DNA from: an uncultured Collinsella sp.
Lineage (GTDB): Bacteria; Actinomycetota; Coriobacteriia; Coriobacteriales; Coriobacteriaceae
Assembly: GCA_900549085.1 (NCBI GenBank)
Contig: URMO01000004.1
Location: 1 to 64,000, forward strand
DNA: 64,000 nucleotides
Direction of reading: 5' to 3'
Every line of letters begins with the position of its first letter. Position 1 is the first letter of the stretch. Below the pieces are notes generated by a model, which worked only from the letters and a program-made list of their open reading frames with translations, had not been told where the DNA came from and did no database searches. The translations under genes were made by a program, and so were the position numbers. Shown piece by piece: positions 8,614-17,130 of the stretch.

Positions 8614-10530
8614 ATGGAAGAGGCCTATCGTCAAGCACGCAAGCGCGGCGAGCAAGGACGTCGACGCGCCATTAGTCAAAGCGAGCATCCGTACCTTACG
8701 GACCTCGATAGCTTGGTTGCCCAGCTCCCCTTGGGCCAGCGAGAGAATGTCGGCCTGAGAGACATTCCGCTCGAAATGGTCGTCGGCACGGTTACCAAGG
8801 GCCGTCAGTCGGCCTTTTCATGCAACTTTATGCCCTTGCTGCCGTTTAGCACGGAGTTCGCTCGCAAGTGGTCCAACCTCTACGACATCCAGGTGACCGA
8901 GGGCTATCGCGATCCCGTCATCGTCACCGAGTTCATGCATCGGTTTTACGTCCAAGAGGGCAACAAGCGCGTCAGTGTCCTCAAATTCCTGGACGCCCCG
9001 ACGGTTTCGGCCAAGGTCACCCGTCTCTACCCCGGCACATGGGATTCCGTCGAAAGCCGCCTGTACGGTGAGTTCTGCGCGTTTTGGCGCGTCTGCCCCC
9101 TATACGAGATCGAGTTCTCGCGCGAGGGAAGCTACGAGACGCTCGCCAAGATGCTCGGTCAGGACCTTATCGAAAAATGGCCGCAGAAAAAGGTCGACTA
9201 CCTGCGCCACACCTTCCTACTCTTTAAGCGCGCCTACCTTCGCGCGGGCGGCGACCACCTGGACATTACGCCCGCAGACGCCATGCTTGTCTACCTCAAT
9301 GTATACAACCAGGACCGCCTGCTGGATACGCCGACGGATATCGTCGTAAACCGCCTGTGTAAGATTTGGCGTGAGCTGGTCATTGCCGGCAAAAATAACG
9401 AGGACAAGGTCGATCTTGTCGAAGCACCGAGCGTCGATGAGGAAGAGTCACCCGCCAAGTCCACCTCCGGCGTGCTCAACTTCTTTATGGGCAAGACCGT
9501 CTATTCGGCGGCCAATCCCCTGCGCATCGCCTTTATCCATGAGTTCCCCTGTGCGACGTCGAGCTGGGACAGCCTGCACGACCAAGGGCGTCAGTATCTC
9601 GATGAGCACTTTGGCGGTATCGTGCGCACCGAGGCGTTCGAGGACTGCCACGATCCGGACGTGTTCTACGCCGCCGTGGAAACGGCTGTCAAACATGGAG
9701 ACAGCGTCATCTTCTCGACCTCGCACCGCCTGATGGAATACACGCTCAGGGCTGCCGTTGAGTATCCCCAGGTTCGGTTCCTCAACTGCTCTATCGGCCT
9801 TCCCCACCAAAGCGTCCGTTCGTACTTTGGCAAGATGTACGAGGCCAAGTTCCTCCTGGGCGCCCTTGCCGCCAGCATGGCGGACAACCACCGCATCGGT
9901 TACCACGCGTCGGTCTTCGCCTCGGGCGCACTCAGCGAGATCAACGCCTTTGCGATTGGAGCCTCGCTACTCGACCCCCGTGCGCAAATTATCCTGACCT
10001 GGGGCGATGTGCCCGCCGGAGGCCTTGCCGAGGCCATGTGCCGCGAAGGTGTAAGCGTCATGACCGGCGCCGACATGTCAAAGTCGCTTGAAGACCCCAC
10101 GGCCTACGGACTTCACCGCCTGGTCGATGGCAAGGTTACCGGCATTGCCATGCCGGTATGGAACTGGGGCCGATACTACGAGCTTATCGTGCGAAGTCTA
10201 CTGCATGGCACCTGGGATGAGACCAGTGACGCCAGCCAGGTTCGCGCCGTCAACTACTGGTACGGCATGAGCTCGGGCGTTATCGATATTCGCTACGCTC
10301 CGGACCTGCCCTATCAGACGCGCAAGCTTGTTCAGCTCCTCCGCAATGGCATCGTCGAGGGCTCCATCAATCCATTTGGCGGCGAACTCCACAGCCAAGA
10401 CGGCGTGGTGCAGATCGAGGGCTTTCCCCCACTGCCGAGCACGCAAATCGTCGAGATGTACTGGCTGGCCGACAACGTGGTGGGCACCATTCCGCAGCTC
10501 GACGATGAGCCGAAAGTCCACGCCCTATGA
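8614..10530 (+). CDS. cytoplasmic BMP-domain protein with ParB-like N-terminal region
   Basis: The 638-residue protein has no signal peptide. Residues about 15-130 include IPLEMVVGTVTKGRQSAF and YVQEGNKRVSVLKFL, which resembles the nucleotide-binding box of ParB/sulfiredoxin-like folds. Residues about 300-610 resemble the basic membrane protein (BMP/PnrA-like) solute-binding fold (LRIAFIHEFP, AKFLLGALAASMADNHRIGY, YELIVRSLLHG). BMP proteins are normally exported lipoproteins that bind nucleosides, so a cytoplasmic form suggests a sensor or enzyme instead. The following phosphoesterase overlaps it by four bases (ATGA), so the two are co-translated. The function is not known. Confidence 0.7.
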   Translation: MEEAYRQARKRGEQGRRRAISQSEHPYLTDLDSLVAQLPLGQRENVGLRDIPLEMVVGTVTKGRQSAFSCNFMPLLPFSTEFARKWSNLYDIQVTEGYRDPVIVTEFMHRFYVQEGNKRVSVLKFLDAPTVSAKVTRLYPGTWDSVESRLYGEFCAFWRVCPLYEIEFSREGSYETLAKMLGQDLIEKWPQKKVDYLRHTFLLFKRAYLRAGGDHLDITPADAMLVYLNVYNQDRLLDTPTDIVVNRLCKIWRELVIAGKNNEDKVDLVEAPSVDEEESPAKSTSGVLNFFMGKTVYSAANPLRIAFIHEFPCATSSWDSLHDQGRQYLDEHFGGIVRTEAFEDCHDPDVFYAAVETAVKHGDSVIFSTSHRLMEYTLRAAVEYPQVRFLNCSIGLPHQSVRSYFGKMYEAKFLLGALAASMADNHRIGYHASVFASGALSEINAFAIGASLLDPRAQIILTWGDVPAGGLAEAMCREGVSVMTGADMSKSLEDPTAYGLHRLVDGKVTGIAMPVWNWGRYYELIVRSLLHGTWDETSDASQVRAVNYWYGMSSGVIDIRYAPDLPYQTRKLVQLLRNGIVEGSINPFGGELHSQDGVVQIEGFPPLPSTQIVEMYWLADNVVGTIPQLDDEPKVHAL

Positions 10531-11237
10531 AAATCCTTGCCATAGCCGATACCGAAGAACGATGCCTATGGGAGTGCTTTCGCAAGGAACGCTTTGAGGG
10601 TGTCGACCTGATTTTGTCCGCCGGCGATCTGGACCCGGACTATCTTGAGTTTTTGGTCACGGTCATCAACAAACCGCTCATCTACGTGCGCGGAAATCAC
10701 GATGACCGCTACGCACGTCATGCACCGGGCGGCTGTATCTGTGTCGAAGACACCGTGTACGTGTATCGCGGCGTCCGCATTGCGGGGCTTGGCGGCTCCA
10801 TGCGCTACCGAGATGGCGCCAACATGTACACCGAGCGCGAGATGGCCAAGCGCGTGCGCAAGCTGTCACGCAAAGTAAGGATGGTCGGCGGCTGCGACAT
10901 CCTGCTGACCCATGCGCCCGCCGCCGGCATGGGCGATCTGGACGATCTGCCACATCGAGGATTCGAATGCTTTAACACAGCGCTCGAATCCTGGAGCCCC
11001 GACTACATGGTGCACGGGCATGTGCATCAGAGCTACGGTCCCGATTTTCAGCGCGAGCGGCAACACGCGTGCGGGACGACGATTATCAACGCCTGCGGCT
11101 ATACGCAGTTTGAGCTCGACGAAACGCGTTACCCCATCCGTGGCTGGCAGGCAGCCTGGCTCAATTCGCAAACCATGCGCCGCGAGCTCAAGCGCCACGA
11201 GGCTATCGAGTCCTCAACCGCTAGAACACCCTGGTAA
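10527..11237 (+). CDS. metallophosphoesterase
   Basis: The 236-residue protein belongs to the calcineurin-like phosphoesterase family, which uses two metal ions to hydrolyse phosphomono- or diesters. Metal-binding motifs are AIAD near the N-terminus (the usual DxH is altered to DTE), AGDLD, RGNHDD, LTHAP and HGHVHQ. The change in the first motif may alter metal binding. ATGA overlap with the BMP-domain gene points to a shared substrate or regulation, possibly a nucleotide; this is inference. Confidence 0.82.
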   Translation: MKILAIADTEERCLWECFRKERFEGVDLILSAGDLDPDYLEFLVTVINKPLIYVRGNHDDRYARHAPGGCICVEDTVYVYRGVRIAGLGGSMRYRDGANMYTEREMAKRVRKLSRKVRMVGGCDILLTHAPAAGMGDLDDLPHRGFECFNTALESWSPDYMVHGHVHQSYGPDFQRERQHACGTTIINACGYTQFELDETRYPIRGWQAAWLNSQTMRRELKRHEAIESSTARTPW

Positions 11238-11276
11238 CCACCTTAAAGGGGGCACTGTCCCCTTTAAGGTGGTTTT
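11236..11276. repeat. gene-end hairpin with GGGACAG loop, copy C
   Basis: AACCACCTTAAAG pairs with CTTTAAGGTGGTT. On the minus strand the loop contains GGGACAGTGCC. It overlaps the phosphoesterase stop codon and ends with TTTT, so it probably terminates that operon. Confidence 0.75.
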
Positions 11277-11287
11277 GATGCGATAGC

Positions 11288-11326
11288 AAGAAACCCGGTC
11301 CAGCACGAGACAGAACCGGGTTTCTT
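11288..11326 (-). terminator. terminator after rplA
   Basis: AAACCCGGT at 11291-11299 pairs with ACCGGGTTT at 11315-11323. T and A tracts on both sides allow use in either direction between converging genes. Confidence 0.82.
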
Positions 11327-11362
11327 TAGCAATGCTTGCTTTGCTCAGGCAGTAACTAAAAG

Positions 11363-12070
11363 TTACTCAGCCAGGAAGTCGCGCTGGATAGCGGGATCAA
11401 CCTTGATGCCAGGGCCCATGGTGGAAGACACGGAGATGGACTTAACGTACTTGCCCTTAGCAGAAGCGGGCTTGACGCGCAGGATCTCGGTGTACAGGGC
11501 AGCGTAGTTCTCGACGAGCTGCTGCTCGGAGAAGGACTTCTTGCCCAGGGGCACGTGGCAGATGCCGTAGCGGTCGGCGCGATACTCAACGCGGCCGGCC
11601 TTGAGTTCGGAGACCATCTTGGCGACGTCCATGGTCACGGTGCCGAGCTTAGGGTTCGGCATGAGGCCACGGGGACCAAGGATCTTACCGATGCGGCCAA
11701 CCTTGGCCATCATGTTCGGCGTAGCGATAGCGGCGTCGAAGTTGATCTCGCCCTTCTGGATCTGGGCGACGAGCTCGTCGGAACCGATGATGTCGGCGCC
11801 GGCAGCCTCGGCTTCGCGGGCCTTCTCGCCCTCGGCGAAGACGGCAACACGAATGGTCTTGCCGGTGCCGTGGGGCAGGGAGATGGAACCGCGGATGTTC
11901 TGGTCGGCCTTACGAGTATCGACGCCCAGACGGAAGTGGGCCTCGACGGTCTCGTCGAACTTGGCGGTGTCGAGCTCCTTGATGAGCTTGGCAGCCTGAA
12001 GGGGGGTGTAGAGCGTGGCGCGGTCGATCTTCTCGGCAGCGGCGTTATAGCTCTTACCATGCTTAGCCAT
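11363..12070 (-). CDS. rplA: 50S ribosomal protein L1
   Basis: The 235-residue protein forms the L1 stalk of the large subunit, which moves deacylated tRNA out of the E site; in many bacteria it also represses its own operon by binding the mRNA. Typical stretches are [15 protein letters not shown] region around residue 55, [15 protein letters not shown] at about 125-140 and [19 protein letters not shown] 12070 is chosen over ATG 12076 because AGGAGG is too near the latter. It follows rplK in the usual order. Confidence 0.97.
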   Translation of the reverse strand: MAKHGKSYNAAAEKIDRATLYTPLQAAKLIKELDTAKFDETVEAHFRLGVDTRKADQNIRGSISLPHGTGKTIRVAVFAEGEKAREAEAAGADIIGSDELVAQIQKGEINFDAAIATPNMMAKVGRIGKILGPRGLMPNPKLGTVTMDVAKMVSELKAGRVEYRADRYGICHVPLGKKSFSEQQLVENYAALYTEILRVKPASAKGKYVKSISVSSTMGPGIKVDPAIQRDFLAE

Positions 12071-12187
12071 GTGCATTACCTCCTGTGGTTAAACGGGCGC
12101 GAACCCTCCCACATCGTATCGTGTGCCCTATTGCACACATTTAACGGGCGCCCCGGTTGGAGCTCCCGTCGTTAACAAAAGAAATCG

Positions 12188-12616
12188 CTACTCAGCGATG
12201 GTGACGCCCATGGAACGGGCGGTACCGGCGATGATCTTCTTGGCGGCGTCAATGTCGTTGGCATTGAGGTCCGGCATCTTGATCTCGGCGATCTTGGTGA
12301 GCTGCTCCTGGGAGAGCTGACCAACCTTGTCGGCCTGGGGCTTAGCGGAACCAGACTTGAGGTTCAGCTCCTTCTTGATGAGGTGAGCCGCCGGCGGGGT
12401 CTTGGTGATGAAGGAGAAGGACTTATCCTCGAAGACAGTGATCTCAACGGGGATGATGTCGCCCTTCTTGTCCTGCGTCTCGGCGTTAAAGGCCTGGCAG
12501 AACTGCATGATGTTCACGCCAGCTGCGCCCAGGGCGGGGCCGACGGGAGGAGCGGGGTTAGCTGCACCAGCAGGAATCTGGAGCTTAATGACGTTGGCAA
12601 CCTTCTTCTCAGCCAT
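12188..12616 (-). CDS. rplK: 50S ribosomal protein L11
   Basis: The 142-residue protein binds 23S rRNA in the GTPase-associated centre and takes part in factor-dependent GTP hydrolysis and the stringent response. The proline-rich N-terminal domain ([16 protein letters not shown]) and the C-terminal rRNA-binding region (AGTARSMGV) are intact. ATG 12616 has AAGGA seven bases upstream and is favoured over ATG 12622. It lies 117 bases before rplA. Confidence 0.97.
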   Translation of the reverse strand: MAEKKVANVIKLQIPAGAANPAPPVGPALGAAGVNIMQFCQAFNAETQDKKGDIIPVEITVFEDKSFSFITKTPPAAHLIKKELNLKSGSAKPQADKVGQLSQEQLTKIAEIKMPDLNANDIDAAKKIIAGTARSMGVTIAE

Positions 12617-12736
12617 GGTCATTCCTTTCGAATCACGAGTGTGAAGTACTTGCTATATCGTAAGCACGCACGTGTTAGAAGCACTCCTGAGATGAGCAGT
12701 CACAGAAGAAGCACGCTCGCGCGAACGGACGAAAAC

Positions 12737-13273
12737 TTAAGCGATGACAGCAACCTGGTTAAAGTCGAGCTCGACCGGCGTCTCACGGCCAAAGATCATC
12801 AGGGTGACCTTCAGCTTGCCTGCCTCGGTGTTAACCTCGGAGACCTTGCCATCAAAGTCGGTAAGCGGGCCATCGGTGACACGGACGGACGTGCCGACCT
12901 CAATATCAACCGAGGTGCGCTTGGGCGAATCGCCCTTACCGGGACGACGAGTCATCTTATTGTACTCGTCGCGGGAAAGCGGAGCGGGCTTGCCATTGCC
13001 GCCCAGGAAACCGGTGACACCGGGCGTGTTGCGAACACACGTCCACGCATCGTCATCCATCTCCATGCGAACCAGGACATAACCCGGGAAAATCTTGGAA
13101 TCCTTGGTCTCGCGCTTGCCACCCTCTTTGATCTCGGTGACGCGCTCCATAGGAATCTCGATATCAAAGATACGGTCCTGCATGCCCATAGTCTCGATGC
13201 GATGCTCGAGATCGGACTTAACGCGGTTCTCGTATCCAGAGTAAGTGTGAACGACGTACCAACGCTTAGACAT
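12737..13273 (-). CDS. nusG: transcription termination/antitermination factor NusG
   Basis: The 178-residue protein binds RNA polymerase and couples transcription to translation or Rho. The NGN domain begins [17 protein letters not shown], and the KOW domain near the C-terminus reads [21 protein letters not shown]. It follows secE by three bases, the standard pairing. Confidence 0.97.
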   Translation of the reverse strand: MSKRWYVVHTYSGYENRVKSDLEHRIETMGMQDRIFDIEIPMERVTEIKEGGKRETKDSKIFPGYVLVRMEMDDDAWTCVRNTPGVTGFLGGNGKPAPLSRDEYNKMTRRPGKGDSPKRTSVDIEVGTSVRVTDGPLTDFDGKVSEVNTEAGKLKVTLMIFGRETPVELDFNQVAVIA

Positions 13274-13276
13274 GGT

Positions 13277-13615
13277 TTAGCCCCTCAATCCAGAGAACAG
13301 AGCAAGAGCCTCGCCAAAGCCAGCATCGAGCAGAGCGATGACGACGCCGACGACGATCAGAGAAGCGCAAACGACAACCGAGTAGTTCACGAGCTCCTTC
13401 TTATCGGGCCACGTGACACGCTTCATCTCGGACTTCACCGAAGCGAAATACTTCTTGGTGCGGGCGAAGAAACCAGGCTTCTCATTCTTCTTGGACTTCG
13501 CAGCCTTCTCGTTCTTCTTGGCAACGGCCTTCTTGGCCTCAACCTTGGAGTTGGCGGCAGCGTTGTTGGCAGGTGCCGGCTGCTGAGCCTTCTTCTTGTT
13601 CTTCTTGTTGGCCAT
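13277..13615 (-). CDS. secE: preprotein translocase subunit SecE
   Basis: The 112-residue protein is the small clamp subunit of the SecYEG protein-export channel. A conserved amphipathic stretch (VKSEMKRVTWPDKKELVNYS) precedes a single membrane helix (VVVCASLIVVGVVIALL). The first about 55 residues are a lysine/alanine-rich, low-complexity extension that is longer than in many bacteria but frequent in actinobacteria. It is co-transcribed with nusG. Confidence 0.96.
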   Translation of the reverse strand: MANKKNKKKAQQPAPANNAAANSKVEAKKAVAKKNEKAAKSKKNEKPGFFARTKKYFASVKSEMKRVTWPDKKELVNYSVVVCASLIVVGVVIALLDAGFGEALALFSGLRG

Positions 13616-13691
13616 TTGGGTTACCTCCGCGCAATGCGCTTATACATGAGTAAACCGTAAGCCCCCAATTGGGAGCTTACGGAATAATGAC

Positions 13692-13767
13692 TGGCACGCC
13701 AGGAAGGACTCGAACCCTCAACACTCGGTTTTGGAGACCGATGCTCTACCAATTGAACTACTGGCGT
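13692..13767 (-). tRNA. tRNA-Trp (CCA)
   Basis: A full cloverleaf with acceptor ACGCCAG/CTGGCGT, anticodon loop CTCCAAA, GGTTCGAGTCC-type T arm and encoded CCA. It lies between secE and rpmG, a common actinobacterial order. Confidence 0.97.
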
Positions 13768-13780
13768 ATGTGACTAGAGA

Positions 13781-13930
13781 CTAGCGAGTCTCTTTGTGCA
13801 GCGTGTGGTGACGGCACCAGGGGCAATACTTCTTGATCTCCATACGATCAGGCATGTTCGACTTATTCTTGGTGGTCGTATAGTTGCGGCGCTTGCACTC
13901 AGTGCACGCAAGAGTAACTAGAGTACGCAT
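13781..13930 (-). CDS. rpmG: 50S ribosomal protein L33
   Basis: The 49-residue protein reads [17 protein letters not shown] at the start and ends HHTLHKETR. Two CxxC pairs (CTEC and CPWC) mark the zinc-binding form of L33. It sits next to tRNA-Trp and secE, and tuf lies upstream of it on the same strand. Confidence 0.95.
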   Translation of the reverse strand: MRTLVTLACTECKRRNYTTTKNKSNMPDRMEIKKYCPWCRHHTLHKETR

Positions 13931-14145
13931 TTATCCTGAACCTTTCATTTCCGCCCCGTACGGGCACGAGTTGGTACTTTATCAGCTCTACGTAAGTGCT
14001 GTCAATGAAAACCTCGAATCAATTGGTTCTCGCTGGATCCATTCATATTTGGAACACATCAATGAAGCCAGCGAGATCTAATCGATCCCTCACGCTCGGC
14101 TTAAGAGCGAGCGAAGCGCAATCGGCAGGGAACAAGCCCCGCGTA

Positions 14146-14182
14146 GAAAAGAACCCGGCACCCTATAAGTGCCGGGTTCTCT
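14146..14182 (-). terminator. terminator after tuf
   Basis: GAACCCGGCA at 14151-14160 pairs with TGCCGGGTTC at 14170-14179, with A-rich sequence on the left that reads as T on the minus strand. Confidence 0.88.
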
Positions 14183-14207
14183 AAGTCAGCTATATCAAAG
14201 AGCTAAT

Positions 14208-15398
14208 TTACTCAATGATCGTGGAGACGATGCCCGAACCGACGGTGTGGCCACCCTCGCGGATAGCGAAGCGCAGGCCCTCCTCCATGGCGATCGGGTG
14301 AATGAGGTCGCCCTCGATGGTGATGTGGTCACCAGGCATAGCCATCTCGGTGCCCTCGGGCAGCTTGACCGTACCGGTAACGTCGGTGGTACGGAAGTAG
14401 AACTGAGGACGATAACCATCGAAGAACGGGGTGTGACGGCCGCCCTCCTCCTTGGTCAGAACGTAGATCTCGCCGGTGAACTTGGTGTGCGGGGTAACCG
14501 AACCAGGCTTGCAGAGAACCTGGCCGCGCTCGATGTCCTCGCGCTTGATGCCGCGGAGCAGCAGACCGACGTTGTCGCCAGCCTCGCAGAAGTCCATGGA
14601 CTTACGGAACATCTCGATACCGGTAACGACGGTGTTCTGGGTATCCTTGATGCCGACGATCTCGACGGGCTCGTTGAGCTTGAGCTCACCGCGCTCGACA
14701 CGGCCGGTAGCAACGGTACCACGGCCGGAGATGGTCATAACGTCCTCAACGGCCATCAGGAACGGAAGGTCGTTGTTACGAGCGGGCGTCGGGATGTACT
14801 CGTCGACGGCCTTCATGAGCTCGCGAATGGCGTCCATCCACTTGGCGTCGCCCTCGAGAGCGCCCAGAGCGGAACCACGGATGACGGGGATGTCGTCGCC
14901 GGGGAAATCGTACTCGGAGAGGAGCTCACGGGTCTCCATCTCGACGAGGTCGATGAGCTCGTCATCGTCGACCATGTCGCACTTGTTCAGGAAGACGACG
15001 ATGTAGGGAACGCCGACCTGACGGGCGAGCAGGATGTGCTCGCGAGTCTGAGCCATGGGGCCGTCGGTAGCGGCGATGACCAGGATAGCGCCGTCCATCT
15101 GAGCAGCACCGGTGATCATGTTCTTGACGTAGTCAGCGTGGCCCGGGCAGTCAACGTGAGCGTAGTGACGGGCAGCAGTCTCGTACTCAACGTGGGAGAC
15201 GGAGATCGTGATGCCGCGCTCGCGCTCCTCCGGAGCCTTGTCGATGTTCTCGAACGCAGTGAAGTCAGCCTTGCAGCCCTCGGTCTCGGAGAGAACCTTG
15301 GTGATGGCAGCGGTCAGCGTGGTCTTGCCGTGGTCGACGTGACCAATGGTGCCGATGTTAACATGCGGCTTAGTGCGCTCAAACTTCTCTTTGGCCAT
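14208..15398 (-). CDS. tuf: elongation factor Tu
   Basis: The 396-residue GTPase brings aminoacyl-tRNA to the ribosome. G motifs are [19 protein letters not shown] and NKCDMVDD. Domains 2 and 3 are complete up to [11 protein letters not shown] 15398 follows GGAGGGC; the longer frame to 15467 runs into the leader. It has its own terminator and is followed, after a gap, by rpmG. Confidence 0.98.
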   Translation of the reverse strand: MAKEKFERTKPHVNIGTIGHVDHGKTTLTAAITKVLSETEGCKADFTAFENIDKAPEERERGITISVSHVEYETAARHYAHVDCPGHADYVKNMITGAAQMDGAILVIAATDGPMAQTREHILLARQVGVPYIVVFLNKCDMVDDDELIDLVEMETRELLSEYDFPGDDIPVIRGSALGALEGDAKWMDAIRELMKAVDEYIPTPARNNDLPFLMAVEDVMTISGRGTVATGRVERGELKLNEPVEIVGIKDTQNTVVTGIEMFRKSMDFCEAGDNVGLLLRGIKREDIERGQVLCKPGSVTPHTKFTGEIYVLTKEEGGRHTPFFDGYRPQFYFRTTDVTGTVKLPEGTEMAMPGDHITIEGDLIHPIAMEEGLRFAIREGGHTVGSGIVSTIIE

Positions 15399-15494
15399 AA
15401 AGCCCTCCTCTAAACAGGTCGTCCCCGGACGGGACTTTGCCTTTATACCATAGTGGCCTCTCAACATACTATTGAGAAGCCACCGTGTTACCTA

Positions 15495-15571
15495 TGGTAG
15501 CGGTGACTGGATTCGAACCAGTGACGCCACGGGTATGAACCGTGTGCTCTAACCAACTGAGCTACACCGCC
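15495..15571 (-). tRNA. tRNA-Met (CAT), elongator type
   Basis: The acceptor GGCGGTG pairs with CACCGCT, the anticodon loop is TTCATAC, and CCA is encoded. The anticodon stem lacks the three G-C pairs of initiator tRNA. A modified tRNA-Ile (CAT) cannot be fully excluded. Confidence 0.93.
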
Positions 15572-15574
15572 GGA

Positions 15575-15650
15575 TGGAGCCTGCAACCAGACTTGAACTG
15601 GTGACCTCTTCGTTACCAACGAAGTGCTCTACCGACTGAGCTATACAGGC
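15575..15650 (-). tRNA. tRNA-Thr (GGT)
   Basis: The acceptor begins GCCTGTA, the anticodon loop is TTGGTAA and CCA is encoded. It lies four bases from tRNA-Met, so both are likely processed from one transcript. Confidence 0.96.
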
Positions 15651-15660
15651 ACTTGACGGG

Positions 15661-15742
15661 TGGGAGCTATAGGATTCGAACCTATGTAGGCAGAGCCAAC
15701 GGGTTTACAGCCCGTCCCCATTAACCACTCGGGCAAACTCCC
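15661..15742 (-). tRNA. tRNA-Tyr (GTA)
   Basis: This long-variable-arm tRNA has anticodon loop CTGTAAA and T arm AGGTTCGAATCCT. The discriminator A is followed by CCC rather than CCA, so the 3' end must be repaired or added by the CCA enzyme, unlike its neighbours. Confidence 0.95.
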
Positions 15743-16145
15743 AATCGTTCAAGTATCCGCAGGTCCTTTGGTCTTTTGGACCGCCGCCCCCGCGAACGAA
15801 AAAGATAATACGATGCAACCTTGGGGGCTGTCAACGAAAACCTCTAGATACACGGTGCCGGGCGTATCTATATAGCTGTGACCTGCGGTTTTGTTGAGTT
15901 TGGATATGAAGGACGGTGGTTTTGGATACTGAGGTGACGTTTCCCGAGGTAACACTTTGGTGTAGTGGAGTACACCTTCAGTATCGAACTTCGATACCGG
16001 CTTATTTGCACCTATATATAGGTCGAGATCGGGCTTCCACGCCACGATCGAGCGTGGATTATCTCCCACTTTTAGCGCGGCTCTAAGGCCAAAGTGGCAG
16101 ATTATCCACGTTCATTCTCCAGGCGAGAGAACTGTAAAGCCGCAA
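15743..16145. other. gene-free stretch between tRNA-Tyr and the RpiR regulator
   Basis: No convincing gene is present. A 106-codon frame on the minus strand (15749-16069) has no ribosome binding site, unlike composition, and starts beside a palindrome. The stretch is more AT-rich than its surroundings. It probably contains the promoter of the tRNA-Tyr/Thr/Met cluster and the terminator of the regulator gene. Confidence 0.6.
16050..16113. repeat. long imperfect palindrome carrying ATTATCCACG motif
   Basis: The arm at 16050-16072 pairs with 16091-16113 at 20 of 23 positions, leaving an 18-base loop. The right arm, ATTATCCACGTTCATTCTCC, recurs at 20152-20171 with 18 of 20 bases equal, and a shorter form is at 20204-20219. 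It may end the regulator transcript. Confidence 0.6.
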
Positions 16146-16979
16146 CTACTCGGGCCAGGCCAAAGTAGACCCATAGAGCGGCTCCCCCTTGGTGCAGGGG
16201 TAGCGACTCAAGTAACACGACGATAGCAAGTCGAAAAAATAAGTCATGGCGTATTTCGAATAAACGCCGAGTCGGTCAATTCCGTTTCCCGCATTACCAA
16301 GACGATATACACGGTCAAAAGACCTCGATTTGTCATCGTTGCTAAACGCAGTAATTAGAATCTTCCTGCCCGAACGGCAATCAAGATACTCACGCGCCTG
16401 TGACGCAAATAGCCCGGAGACCGATACGAGAATTATCAATGACTGCGAAGCGTCTCCCATGTTTTTCAATTCCGCGACGTTAGCCCCAGCAACTATGCGA
16501 ACTATCTTGCCCGCATAAAACATTTCCTGCTGAAATCGTACGAGATTGGCGCTCACATTATTGGTGCACCAGATTTCAACGTTTTTATGGCCATCAATTT
16601 CGTCGACAAGATGCTTAATAGCGATATCGGACACGCCGCTTTCAACCTCAGCGAACATCTCGATCATGCGAACGTCGAGCTCTGCCCTGTATTCCTCGTA
16701 GCCAAATTCCTCCTCTCGATGGCTTAAGTCGCTTGGAAAGACTGACTGAGTAAATGATTCTTTCAAATCGCTAAGAGACTGGTAGCCCAATCGATTGCAG
16801 AAACGACGAACAGCGGAACGGGTCACGAATGCATCGCGGGTTATTGCGGCAACATTGATTTCGCTCGAACGCCTAATGTGAGCGATGAGATATCGAGCGA
16901 TGGCGGCATCGTTTGACCCAAACTCGCTGTTGATGATGGAGCTAATGCGATTGAGCACATCGAAGTCATTGATATTCAC
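16146..16979 (-). CDS. RpiR/MurR-family transcriptional regulator
   Basis: The 277-residue protein has an N-terminal helix-turn-helix (DAFVTRSAVRRFCNRLGYQS) and a C-terminal SIS sugar-phosphate isomerase-like domain (VEIWCTNNVSANLVRFQQ and SLIILVSVSGLFASQ). Such proteins sense phosphosugars. The gene is divergent from the GH1/EIIBC operon, so it most likely controls beta-glucoside use. GTG 16979 has GAGGG five bases upstream and is preferred; an ATG at 17018 has no binding site. Codon use is more AT-rich than in core genes, hinting at transfer. Confidence 0.82.
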   Translation of the reverse strand: MNINDFDVLNRISSIINSEFGSNDAAIARYLIAHIRRSSEINVAAITRDAFVTRSAVRRFCNRLGYQSLSDLKESFTQSVFPSDLSHREEEFGYEEYRAELDVRMIEMFAEVESGVSDIAIKHLVDEIDGHKNVEIWCTNNVSANLVRFQQEMFYAGKIVRIVAGANVAELKNMGDASQSLIILVSVSGLFASQAREYLDCRSGRKILITAFSNDDKSRSFDRVYRLGNAGNGIDRLGVYSKYAMTYFFDLLSSCYLSRYPCTKGEPLYGSTLAWPE

Positions 16980-17021
16980 GTGATCCCTCTTTCCGCTCTC
17001 CTCGAAATCATAGTTCATTTA

Positions 17022-17059
17022 TTGAATCAAACAGCTTTGGTCGTTCTCCTATGATTCAA
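17022..17059. promoter_or_regulatory. inverted repeat, candidate RpiR operator
   Basis: TTGAATCA at 17022-17029 and TGATTCAA at 17052-17059 form a perfect split palindrome with 22 bases between the arms. It sits between the divergent regulator and the GH1 gene. Confidence 0.55.
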
Positions 17060-17130
17060 ATCAGTTGACGTCATCTTAATCGTAATTCCGCCACACGTAT
17101 CCACCGTGTTGAATGATGGAAAGGGGATTC

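Noticed and set aside
14169..15413. Long plus-strand frame opposite tuf
   Set aside because: It is the antisense shadow of a highly conserved gene in GC-rich DNA; similar shadows lie opposite cysS, clpC, pepD and asnS.
15749..16069. A 106-codon frame on the minus strand
   Set aside because: It has no ribosome binding site, overlaps a palindrome, shows no recognisable domain and has composition unlike neighbouring genes.
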